Position numbers and translations under genes: made by a program. Below are positions 8,039 through 15,872 of a stretch of DNA of 64,000 nt, in pieces; the stretch's first letter is position 1, and every line of letters starts with the position of its first letter. Below the pieces are notes generated by a model. It ran no database searches, was not told where the DNA came from, and worked only from the letters and a program-made list of their open reading frames with translations. This stretch comes from Bog-532 sp963830385 (GTDB taxonomy: Bacteria > Actinomycetota > Actinomycetes > Streptosporangiales > Streptosporangiaceae), in the NCBI GenBank assembly GCA_963830385.1, contig CAWHMD010000001.1:14521-78520 (forward strand). The letters are read 5' to 3'.

Positions 8039-9550
8039 ATGGTTGACTCGATTGTCCCCCGTCGCGCCGCCGCCGACGCAACGGGTCAGGTTCTTACCAT
8101 GCTGCACCCGAAAGGTGGATGTGCCGTGCTGCGCAGCACGCGGGGCGTGGCCTTGCTCACGCTGGCCCTGATCAACGTGTTCACGTTGGCGGCGGGCGTG
8201 ATCCTGGTGCGGGTGCTGCCGGTCCGGCTGGCCATGCTCAAGCCGGTCCAGGTCGCCAGCCGGGCCGACGTCCAGGCCAGCCCGGTGCTGGGCGACCCGG
8301 CCGGCGCCGCGTTGCCGACCAGCTCCGGCCTGGACGGCACGCTCGGTAGCGTGCTGTCCTCCGCCGCGCTCGGATCCGGGGTGTCGGCCGTGGTCACGGA
8401 CGCATCCGGTCAGGTCCTGTGGTCCCGCGACCCCAGCCAGCTGGGTGCGCCGGCGTCGACCGAGAAGGTGGCCACGGCGGTGGCCGCGCTGGACGTGCTG
8501 GGGCCGGACGCGCACTTCAGCACCAAGGTCGTCAGCGGCCCGAGTGACAGCATCGTCCTGGTCGGCGGGGGTGATCCCACCCTCGCGGCCGGGTCCGCCC
8601 CGCTGTCCGACTACCCCCAGCCCGCGACCCTGCAGGCGCTGGCGGCCCAGACCGCCAAGGCGCTGAAGGCCGCCCACCGCACCCGGGTGCAACTGGAGTA
8701 CGACGCCTCCCTCTACACCGGCCCGGGGCTGGCGCCCGGCTGGCCGGAGACCTACGTGACCATCGGCGACGTCACCTCGATCACCTCGCTCGAGGTCGAC
8801 CAGGGGCGGCTGACCACCAGCGGCACCCCGCAGGACGCGGACGACCCGACCAACTACCGGGCCCGGTCCGGCGACCCGGCCGGGCAGGCGGCCGCGTCGT
8901 TCGGGAGCTTCCTGGCCGCCGACGGCATCACCGTCACCGGCCAGCCGTCGGCCGGCACCGCCCCGCGCGGCGGCGGCATCCTCGGCTCGGTGAGCTCACC
9001 GGCGCTGTCCGCCATCGTCGAGCAGATGCTGCTGGAGAGCAACAACGTCATCGCCGAGAACCTGGCCCGGCACGTCGCGATCGCGACCGGTCACCCGGCC
9101 TCGTTCGCGGGCGCGGCGGCGGCCGAGACCGCGGTGCTGAGCAAGCTCGGGGTCAAGCCCGGCGTCGAGCTGGTGGACGGCAGCGGGCTGTCGCCGCAGG
9201 ACAAGATCGCGCCCGCGGCCCTGGCCCAGCTGCTCAGCATGGCGGCCTCGGCCCAGCATCCGGCGCTGCGGGCGGCCATCACCGGGCTGCCGGTGGCCGG
9301 GTTCGCCGGCACGCTGTCCACCGGGCAGAGCGTCTTCGGGGACATCGGCGGCGCGGCCCGGGGCGTGGTCCGGGCCAAGACCGGGAACCTGTCCACGGTC
9401 GCGGCCCTGGCCGGCCTGGTCTACGACCGCGACGGCCGGGTGCTGGTCTTCTCGATCGACGCCGACCAGATACCCGCCGCTGACCTGCAGCAAGCGGCGG
9501 ACACGCTGAACGACGCGGCCGCCACGCTGGCCTCCTGCGGCTGCCGCTGA
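8039..9550 (+). CDS. dacB: D-alanyl-D-alanine carboxypeptidase/endopeptidase (PBP4/DacB type)
   Basis: This is a serine peptidase of the S13 family acting on peptidoglycan outside the membrane. It has one N-terminal membrane segment (GVALLTLALINVFTLAAG) followed by the penicillin-binding domain. The three active-site motifs are present: S140-T-E-K143, S334-N-N and K447-T-G. Counting is from ATG 8039. A better-spaced ribosome site (AAAGGTGG) favours the in-frame GTG at 8126, which would start just before the membrane segment. It lies first in the ppa/dacB/metalloprotease/tilS/hpt/ftsH order conserved in actinobacteria. Confidence 0.9.
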   Translation: MVDSIVPRRAAADATGQVLTMLHPKGGCAVLRSTRGVALLTLALINVFTLAAGVILVRVLPVRLAMLKPVQVASRADVQASPVLGDPAGAALPTSSGLDGTLGSVLSSAALGSGVSAVVTDASGQVLWSRDPSQLGAPASTEKVATAVAALDVLGPDAHFSTKVVSGPSDSIVLVGGGDPTLAAGSAPLSDYPQPATLQALAAQTAKALKAAHRTRVQLEYDASLYTGPGLAPGWPETYVTIGDVTSITSLEVDQGRLTTSGTPQDADDPTNYRARSGDPAGQAAASFGSFLAADGITVTGQPSAGTAPRGGGILGSVSSPALSAIVEQMLLESNNVIAENLARHVAIATGHPASFAGAAAAETAVLSKLGVKPGVELVDGSGLSPQDKIAPAALAQLLSMAASAQHPALRAAITGLPVAGFAGTLSTGQSVFGDIGGAARGVVRAKTGNLSTVAALAGLVYDRDGRVLVFSIDADQIPAADLQQAADTLNDAAATLASCGCR

Positions 9551-9629
9551 CCGGCCGTATTGGCCGGCGCGGCCCGCGCAATTCGCCACCGGGCTCCGAC
9601 CACGGCGCGCCACAACGTACGGTGGGAGG

Positions 9630-11303
9630 GTGAGCAACGGGCAGATGATCGACTGGGACCTGGCGGTCTCCACCGGGGTCCGCTTCGCACGGCCGGGCCC
9701 GCAAGTGAGCCTGGCCGAGGCGCGGCAGACCGTAGCGGAGCTGCGAGAGCTTTCCATCGCCGTGGAACGGCCGGTGCGCGAGGTCACCAAGCTGCAGAGC
9801 AAGGTGGCGCCGGGCAAGGTCGCGGTGGTGGACCGGGCCGGCTGGATCCGGGCCAACGTGGACGGCTTCCGCGTGGTGCTCGAGCCGCTGGCCGAGCAAA
9901 TGCGCCAGCGCACCCCCGCCGCGTCGGCCGGCACCCTGGTCATGGGCGTAGGGTCCCGGATCAGCGGCGTCCAGGCCGGGATGATCCTGTCCTACCTGTC
10001 GTCCCGGGTGCTCGGGCAGTACGAGCTTTTCCTCCCGCCCGGTGCCGCTGACAACGGCAACGAGCCGGTCGGCCGGCTCACGCTGGTGGCGCCCAACATC
10101 GTCATGGTGGAGCGGGAGCTGCAGGTCAACCCCCGCGATTTCCGCCGCTGGGTGTGCCTGCACGAGGAGACCCACCGGGTGCAGTTCACCTCGGTGCCGT
10201 GGCTCCGGGCCTACGTCCAGGACCAGATGAGCGAGTTCCTGCTCGCTTCCGACCTGGACCCGGGCGCGATCTTGTCCCGGCTGCGGGCAGCGGCCGACGC
10301 GGCCGTCACCGCGGTGCGCGGCGGGGACGGCGAGAGCCTGGTCGAGGCCATCCAGACCCCCCGCCAGAAGGAGATCCTGTCCCGCCTGACCGCGCTGATG
10401 ACGCTGGTCGAGGGGCACGGCGACTACGTGATGGACGCGGTCGGCCCCCAGGTGGTGCCCTCCGTCGCCGAGATCAGGGAGAAGTTCAACACCCGCCGCC
10501 GCACGGCCGGCCGGGTGGAGCAGGCGATCCGGCGGCTGCTCGGCATCGACCTGAAGATGCGCCAGTACGCCGAGGGGTCGCGGTTCGTCCGCGCGGTCGT
10601 GGACGAGATCGGCATGGACGGGTTCAACGAGATCTGGACCTCGCCGGAGACGATCCCGACGATGGCCGAGATCACCGACCCGCGGGCCTGGATCACCCGG
10701 GTGGCCCCCGCTTACCTGAAGCCGGCCGCGCTCACGGCGCCGGCCGACGAGGCCCCGCCGAGCCGGGAGAGCGCCACCATCGCCAGCCCCGAGGGCCCGG
10801 TCAGTGCCCCGGAGGACCCGGCCAGCCCCGGACCCGCGGCCGGCCCGGCCAGCAGCAACGGCAGTAACGGGAGCACCAGCGACGGGCCGCCCCGGGCCGA
10901 GGACATCAGCCTGGAGGAGTACCTCCCGCCGCCCGCGCCCACGCCGCCTCCGGTTTCCACGCCCACGCCGCCTCCGGCCTCCGCGCCCGCCCCGCCGGCG
11001 GGCCCGGCGCCCACGCCGCCTTCAGGCACCGCTCCTACGCCGCCCCCGAGCCCGGCTACGCCGCCTCCGGCGGCCGCGCCGTCATCCGGCGGGTTCACGC
11101 CGCGTCCGTGGACGCCGGCCGACGAGCCGCCCCAGGCACCGGCCGACGAGCCATCGACGACGCCGGCTGAGGCGCCGGCGGATTCCGATGAGCCGCCGGT
11201 GGCGCCGGGCGAGCCGGCCCCGCCACCCCGCCGGCGGACGACAGCGGCCCGGCCGACCCGGACGATCAGCCCCACAGCTGACCGGACGGTGCCAGCCAGA
11301 TAG
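9630..11303 (+). CDS. Zinc-dependent metalloprotease (DUF2342 family) with Pro-rich tail
   Basis: The first ~370 residues match the actinobacterial DUF2342 family, sometimes labelled coenzyme F420 biosynthesis-associated. The zinc motif HEETH lies at residue 178 within WVCLHEETHRVQFTSVPWLR, and GHGDYVMDAVG follows near residue 265. Residues ~370-557 are an unusual low-complexity tail dominated by Pro, Ala and Thr with repeated APTPP/APAPP units, and the protein ends in a basic stretch (RRRTTAARPTRT). The substrate is unknown. The start is GTG 9630 with GGGAGG upstream. tilS follows 12 bases after the stop. Confidence 0.82.
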   Translation: MSNGQMIDWDLAVSTGVRFARPGPQVSLAEARQTVAELRELSIAVERPVREVTKLQSKVAPGKVAVVDRAGWIRANVDGFRVVLEPLAEQMRQRTPAASAGTLVMGVGSRISGVQAGMILSYLSSRVLGQYELFLPPGAADNGNEPVGRLTLVAPNIVMVERELQVNPRDFRRWVCLHEETHRVQFTSVPWLRAYVQDQMSEFLLASDLDPGAILSRLRAAADAAVTAVRGGDGESLVEAIQTPRQKEILSRLTALMTLVEGHGDYVMDAVGPQVVPSVAEIREKFNTRRRTAGRVEQAIRRLLGIDLKMRQYAEGSRFVRAVVDEIGMDGFNEIWTSPETIPTMAEITDPRAWITRVAPAYLKPAALTAPADEAPPSRESATIASPEGPVSAPEDPASPGPAAGPASSNGSNGSTSDGPPRAEDISLEEYLPPPAPTPPPVSTPTPPPASAPAPPAGPAPTPPSGTAPTPPPSPATPPPAAAPSSGGFTPRPWTPADEPPQAPADEPSTTPAEAPADSDEPPVAPGEPAPPPRRRTTAARPTRTISPTADRTVPAR

Positions 11304-11315
11304 AGCCTGCCGAAC

Positions 11316-12368
11316 ATGGGCCCGCACCCGGCCGTGGCGGAGATCCGCACCGCGGTCCGGGCCGGCCTGACCGACCTCGCCCCGGGCGATCTGGTCCTGG
11401 TGGCCTGCTCGGGCGGGGCCGACTCGCTCGCGCTGGCCGCCGCGCTGGCGTTCACCGCGTCCCGGCTGGGGCTGCGGGCGGGCGCGGTCACGGTCGACCA
11501 CGGGCTGCAGCCCGGCTCGGCCGACCGGGCGAAGGCCGTGGCCGGCTGCCTGACCGAGCTGGCCCTGGACCCGGTGATCTGCTCCACGGTGACCGTATCC
11601 GGCCCGGACCGGCCCGGCGAGCCGCACCCGGGACCGGAGGCGGCCGCCCGTACCGCTCGTTACGACGCCCTGGATGCCGCTGCCGCCCAGACCGGGGCGG
11701 CCGCCGTCCTGCTCGGGCACACCCTGGACGACCAGGCCGAGACGGTCCTGCTCGGGCTGGCGCGCGGCTCCGGCGCCCGCTCGCTGGCCGGCATGCCCGC
11801 CCGCCGGGGCCGGTACCGGCGGCCGCTGCTGCCGGTGCGCCGGGCCACCACCCGGGCCGCCTGTGCCGCGCTCGGCCTGCCGGTCTGGGACGACCCGCAC
11901 AACAAGGACCCCCGGTTCACCCGGGCCCGGGTCCGGCACGAGGTGATGCCGGTGCTGGAGTCGGTGCTCGGCCCCGGGGTGGCCGAGGCGCTGGTCCGCA
12001 CGGCCGGGCAGCTGCGGGACGACGCCGAGCTGCTGGACCGCCAGGCCGCGGCGGCCGGGCCCGTCACCGCCGGGCCCGGCGGCGCCTGTCTGCCCGCGTC
12101 CGAGCTGGCCGGGCTGCCGGCCGCCATCCGGACCCGGGTGCTGCGCCGCGCGGCGGTCGCGGCGGGCTGCCCGGCCGGCTCGCTAACAGCAGGCCACGTG
12201 CGGCAACTCGACGCGCTGGTGACAGGATGGCGCGGACAGCGGTGGGTCGACCTTCCCGGCGGTGTGCGCGGATCCCGGCGGGATGGCCAGGTGCGGTTCA
12301 CCCGGACAGAGCAGCGATACGGGCCGGATGAGGAGAGTGACCGTGGACGCGGGCGACCTGGGAACTGA
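11316..12368 (+). CDS. tilS: tRNA(Ile)-lysidine synthase
   Basis: This enzyme makes lysidine at position 34 of the CAU-anticodon tRNA-Ile, which switches its decoding from AUG to AUA. The N-type ATP pyrophosphatase P-loop SGGADSLALA begins at residue 32, GHTLDDQAETVLLGLARGSG carries the second conserved motif, and the C-terminal helical region contains TRARVRHEVMP. At about 350 residues it is the normal actinobacterial length. The 3' end overlaps the start of hpt, so the two are likely co-translated. Confidence 0.92.
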   Translation: MGPHPAVAEIRTAVRAGLTDLAPGDLVLVACSGGADSLALAAALAFTASRLGLRAGAVTVDHGLQPGSADRAKAVAGCLTELALDPVICSTVTVSGPDRPGEPHPGPEAAARTARYDALDAAAAQTGAAAVLLGHTLDDQAETVLLGLARGSGARSLAGMPARRGRYRRPLLPVRRATTRAACAALGLPVWDDPHNKDPRFTRARVRHEVMPVLESVLGPGVAEALVRTAGQLRDDAELLDRQAAAAGPVTAGPGGACLPASELAGLPAAIRTRVLRRAAVAAGCPAGSLTAGHVRQLDALVTGWRGQRWVDLPGGVRGSRRDGQVRFTRTEQRYGPDEESDRGRGRPGN

Positions 12369-12924
12369 CCTGAAAGAAATACTGATCAGCGAGGAGCGGC
12401 TGGCGCACCGGATCACCGAGCTGGCCGCCCAGATCGACACCGATTACGCCGGCCGCGATCTGCTCCTGGTCGGCGTGCTCAAGGGCGCCATCATGGTCAT
12501 GGCCGACCTGGCCCGGGCGATGCACCTGCCGGTCCAGATGGACTGGATGGCGGTCTCCTCCTACGGGTCGGGCACCCAGTCCTCGGGTGTGGTCCGCATC
12601 CTCAAGGACCTCGACACCGACATCTCCCGCCGGGACGTGCTGATCGTCGAGGACATCATCGACTCCGGCCTGACCCTGTCCTGGCTGGTCGGGAACCTGG
12701 AGTCGCGCGGGCCGGCGTCGGTCAGGGTCTGCACGATGCTGCGCAAGCCGGGAGCGGCGCGCGCGCGCGACGTCGAGGTCACCTACACCGGCTTCGACAT
12801 CGGCGACGACTTCGTGATCGGTTACGGGCTCGACTACGCGGAGCGGTACCGTAACCTGCCCTTTATCGGTACTCTCGCCCCCCACGTCTACGGGGGGAAC
12901 AGAACCGAACCGCAGAAGCGTTGA
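12343..12924 (+). CDS. hpt: Hypoxanthine(-guanine) phosphoribosyltransferase
   Basis: This purine salvage enzyme joins hypoxanthine or guanine to PRPP. The PRPP-binding motif VLIVEDIIDSGLTL is intact, with the flexible-loop region VSSYGSGTQSSGVVRI before it and the purine-binding end FVIGYGLDYAERYRNLPFIG. GTG 12343 is preferred (GAGGAG 7 bases upstream, 193 residues, family size); ATG 12328 is an in-frame alternative. It overlaps tilS by 26 bases and precedes ftsH. Confidence 0.92.
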   Translation: MDAGDLGTDLKEILISEERLAHRITELAAQIDTDYAGRDLLLVGVLKGAIMVMADLARAMHLPVQMDWMAVSSYGSGTQSSGVVRILKDLDTDISRRDVLIVEDIIDSGLTLSWLVGNLESRGPASVRVCTMLRKPGAARARDVEVTYTGFDIGDDFVIGYGLDYAERYRNLPFIGTLAPHVYGGNRTEPQKR

Positions 12925-13020
12925 CCGGGCAAGGTTAAGGCATGGCGGTCCCGCCGGTGGTCGGCGGGACGTGAGGCTGGTCAGGAGGGAACGGCCCCTC
13001 GCCGAGGGGGTCGCTCGTCG

Positions 13021-15060
13021 ATGGATTCAAAGCGTTCATTCAGGATGCTGGGGCTGTTCGCCTTGGCCGTGCTGGTCGTCGTTGTGCTGTTCAATCTGGC
13101 CAACTCGGGCAGCTCGTACCAGCCGGCTGACACCTCGCAGATCGTCTCGCTCATCGACAAGGGCCAGGTCAAGTCGGCGAAGATCACCGACAAGAACCAG
13201 ACCATCCAGGTGACGACCAACAGCGGCAAGCAGCTTCAGGGCGACTGGGTCAGCGGGCAGGGTCTCGTCCTCCAGCAGGAGCTGCAGAAGCAGTACAACG
13301 CGGGCAAGCTCCCCCAGGGCTACACGGTCTCCATACCGTCCAGTGACTCGATCTGGAGCGTGCTGCTCTCGTTCATCCCGTACATCATCATCGCGCTGTT
13401 CTTCTTCCTGATCCTGAGCCAGATGCAGGGTGGCGGCTCGCGGGTGATGAACTTCGGCAAGTCGAAGGCCAAGCTGATCACCAAGGACACTCCCAAGACC
13501 ACGTTCGGAGACGTGGCCGGGGCCGACGAGGCCATCGAGGAGCTCCAGGAGATCAAGGAGTTCCTGCAGAACCCGGCCAAGTTCCAGGCCATCGGGGCCA
13601 AGATCCCCAAGGGCGTGCTGCTCTACGGGCCGCCCGGTACCGGTAAGACGCTGCTCGCCCGGGCCGTCGCCGGTGAGGCGGGCGTGCCGTTCTACTCGAT
13701 CTCCGGTTCGGACTTCGTGGAGATGTTCGTCGGTGTCGGCGCCTCCCGCGTCCGTGACCTGTTCGAGCAGGCCAAGTCCAACGCCCCCGCGATCGTCTTC
13801 GTGGACGAGATCGACGCCGTCGGCCGGCACCGCGGCGCGGGCCTCGGCGGCGGTCACGACGAGCGCGAGCAGACCCTGAACCAGATGCTGGTCGAGCTGG
13901 ACGGGTTCGACACCAAGGGCGGCGTGATCGTGATCGCCGCGACCAACCGGCCCGACATCCTCGACCCGGCCCTGCTGCGCCCCGGCCGGTTCGACCGCCA
14001 GATCATGGTGGCCCAGCCCGACCTGGTCGGCCGCAAGGGCATCCTCCGGGTGCACGCGCGGGGCAAGCCCATCGCCCCCGACGCCGACCTGGACGTCATC
14101 GCCCGCCGGACCCCCGGTTTCACCGGTGCCGACCTGGCCAACGTGATCAACGAGGCCGCCCTGCTGACCGCCCGGACCAACGGCAAGCAGATCAGCATGG
14201 CCGCGATGGAAGAAGCGATCGACCGGGTCATGGCCGGCCCGGAGCGCAAGAGCGCGATCCTCTCCGAGAAGGAGCGCAAGCTCATCGCCTACCACGAGGG
14301 CGGCCATGCCCTGGTTGGCCACGCGATGCCCAACGCCGACCCGGTGCACAAGATCACGATCATCCCCCGTGGCCGGGCCCTGGGCTATACGCAGGCGCTC
14401 CCGACCGAGGACAAGGTGCTGGTCACCCGGGCCGAGATGCGGGACCAGCTGGCCATGCTGCTGGGCGGCCGGACCGCCGAGGAGCTGGTGTTCCACGAGC
14501 CCACCACCGGCGCCGCCAACGACATCGAGAAGGCCAGCGAGGTCGCCCGCAACATGGTGACCCAGTACGGCATGAGCGAGCGGCTGGGGGCGCGCAAGTT
14601 CGGCTCCGGCGACACCGAGCCGTTCCTGGGCATGGAGCGCTCGCACGCCCGGGACTACTCCGAGGAGATCGCCTCGGCGATCGACGAGGAGGTGCGCGGG
14701 CTCCTCGAGTTCGCCCACGACGAGGCCTGGGAGGTGCTGGTCGAGTACCGCGACGTGCTCGACAACCTGGTGCTCCAGCTGCTCGACAAGGAAACCCTGT
14801 CCCGCAAGCAGGTGCTCGAGGTCTTCGCCACCGTCGAGAAGCGGCCGCTGCGCGGCTCCTACACCGGCTACGGCAAGCGGCTGCCGTCGGACCGCCCCCC
14901 GGTCCTGACCCCGAAAGAGCTGGCGCTGGCGGCTGCCTCCGACAACGGGTCCAGCGGCTCGGCCGTCAACGGCAACGGCAACGGCCAGGCGATCGGCGGC
15001 TACAGCCCCAACGGCGGCACCGGCGAACTGCCCGGTACGCCAGCCACGGGCGATGAGTAA
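13021..15060 (+). CDS. ftsH: ATP-dependent zinc metalloprotease FtsH
   Basis: This is a membrane-bound AAA+ protease that extracts and degrades damaged or regulatory proteins. It has a transmembrane helix near residues 8-26, an extracytoplasmic segment, a second helix near 117-138 (VLLSFIPYIIIALFFFLIL), a Walker A GPPGTGKTLL around residue 203, Walker B VFVDEIDAVG, the second region of homology (ATNRPDILDPALLRPGRFDR) and the zinc motif H425-EGG-H429. At 679 residues it ends in a Gly/Asn/Ser-rich tail. Its stop overlaps folE by 8 bases. Confidence 0.96.
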   Translation: MDSKRSFRMLGLFALAVLVVVVLFNLANSGSSYQPADTSQIVSLIDKGQVKSAKITDKNQTIQVTTNSGKQLQGDWVSGQGLVLQQELQKQYNAGKLPQGYTVSIPSSDSIWSVLLSFIPYIIIALFFFLILSQMQGGGSRVMNFGKSKAKLITKDTPKTTFGDVAGADEAIEELQEIKEFLQNPAKFQAIGAKIPKGVLLYGPPGTGKTLLARAVAGEAGVPFYSISGSDFVEMFVGVGASRVRDLFEQAKSNAPAIVFVDEIDAVGRHRGAGLGGGHDEREQTLNQMLVELDGFDTKGGVIVIAATNRPDILDPALLRPGRFDRQIMVAQPDLVGRKGILRVHARGKPIAPDADLDVIARRTPGFTGADLANVINEAALLTARTNGKQISMAAMEEAIDRVMAGPERKSAILSEKERKLIAYHEGGHALVGHAMPNADPVHKITIIPRGRALGYTQALPTEDKVLVTRAEMRDQLAMLLGGRTAEELVFHEPTTGAANDIEKASEVARNMVTQYGMSERLGARKFGSGDTEPFLGMERSHARDYSEEIASAIDEEVRGLLEFAHDEAWEVLVEYRDVLDNLVLQLLDKETLSRKQVLEVFATVEKRPLRGSYTGYGKRLPSDRPPVLTPKELALAAASDNGSSGSAVNGNGNGQAIGGYSPNGGTGELPGTPATGDE

Positions 15061-15643
15061 CGGCATTCCGCCGGAGGTCGACCAGCCACGGATCGAACGG
15101 GCCGTCCGGGAGATCCTGCTCGCCATCGGCGAGGACCCGGAGCGGGACGGGCTGGTCGATACTCCGGCGCGGGTCGCCCGCGCCTACGCGGAGCAGTTCG
15201 CCGGGCTGCGGCAGCAGCCCGAAGACGTGCTGACCCGCGTCTTCGACGCCGACCACGACGAGATCGTGCTGGTCCGTGACATCGAGCTGTACGCGACCTG
15301 CGAGCACCACCTGGTGCCGTTCTTCGGGGTGGCCCACATCGGCTACATCCCGAACGAGAAAGGCCAGATCACCGGCCTGTCCAAGCTGGCCCGCCTCGTC
15401 GACGTGTACGCCCGGCGCCCGCAGGTCCAGGAGCGGATGACCAGCCAGATCGCGAACGCGCTGGAAACGGCGCTGGAGCCCCGCGGCGTGATCGTGGTCA
15501 TCGAGGCCGAGCACCTGTGCATGTCCATGCGGGGGGTGCGCAAGCCCGGCGCGCGCACCGTCACCTCCGCCGTTCGCGGGGTGTTCCGCGACAGCGCCCG
15601 GACCCGGGCCGAGGCCATGAGCCTGGTCCAGGGCCACCGCTGA
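15053..15643 (+). CDS. folE: GTP cyclohydrolase I
   Basis: This enzyme turns GTP into dihydroneopterin triphosphate, the first step of folate synthesis. The conserved zinc and active-site region YATCEHHLVPFFGVAHIGYI is intact, as are GLSKLARLVDVYARRPQVQE and AEHLCMSMRGVRKPG. It has 196 residues, normal for the family. The ATG lies inside the end of ftsH (shared GATGAGTAA), so the two are coupled. The rest of the folate pathway (folP, folBK) follows after one inserted gene. Confidence 0.95.
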   Translation: MSNGIPPEVDQPRIERAVREILLAIGEDPERDGLVDTPARVARAYAEQFAGLRQQPEDVLTRVFDADHDEIVLVRDIELYATCEHHLVPFFGVAHIGYIPNEKGQITGLSKLARLVDVYARRPQVQERMTSQIANALETALEPRGVIVVIEAEHLCMSMRGVRKPGARTVTSAVRGVFRDSARTRAEAMSLVQGHR

Positions 15644-15777
15644 CCAGCGAATCCCCGGTAAGACTGGTTTTGGCGGAACGAAATCGGGTTGGCCGTCGTC
15701 TATAGAGGTACCTTGGTCAAGTAGCCGGATGGAAAACTTGAACGGTACATCCAGGCATAGGCGAGACAATTAATTCG

Positions 15778-15809
15778 GGACAAACCAATTTATTGTCCAA
15801 GGTTTGTCC
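15778..15809. promoter_or_regulatory. Inverted repeat in the promoter region of the MprF-like gene
   Basis: GGACAAACC (15778-15786) and GGTTTGTCC (15801-15809) are perfect 9-base inverted arms separated by 14 bases of AT-rich sequence. The element lies about 65-95 bases before the MprF-like start, in a 229-base intergenic stretch whose composition is clearly less GC-rich than the flanking genes. This is a plausible operator for a dimeric regulator; no family can be assigned from the sequence. Confidence 0.45.
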
Positions 15810-15872
15810 GCGAAGCGCGATCGTCCTGACTAACCTCCATTGACGTGATACCGGGGCCTGGAACACTTTCCG

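Noticed and set aside
13036..15126. 696-codon minus-strand frame across ftsH
   Set aside because: A pure antisense reading of a highly conserved GC-rich gene; no motif.
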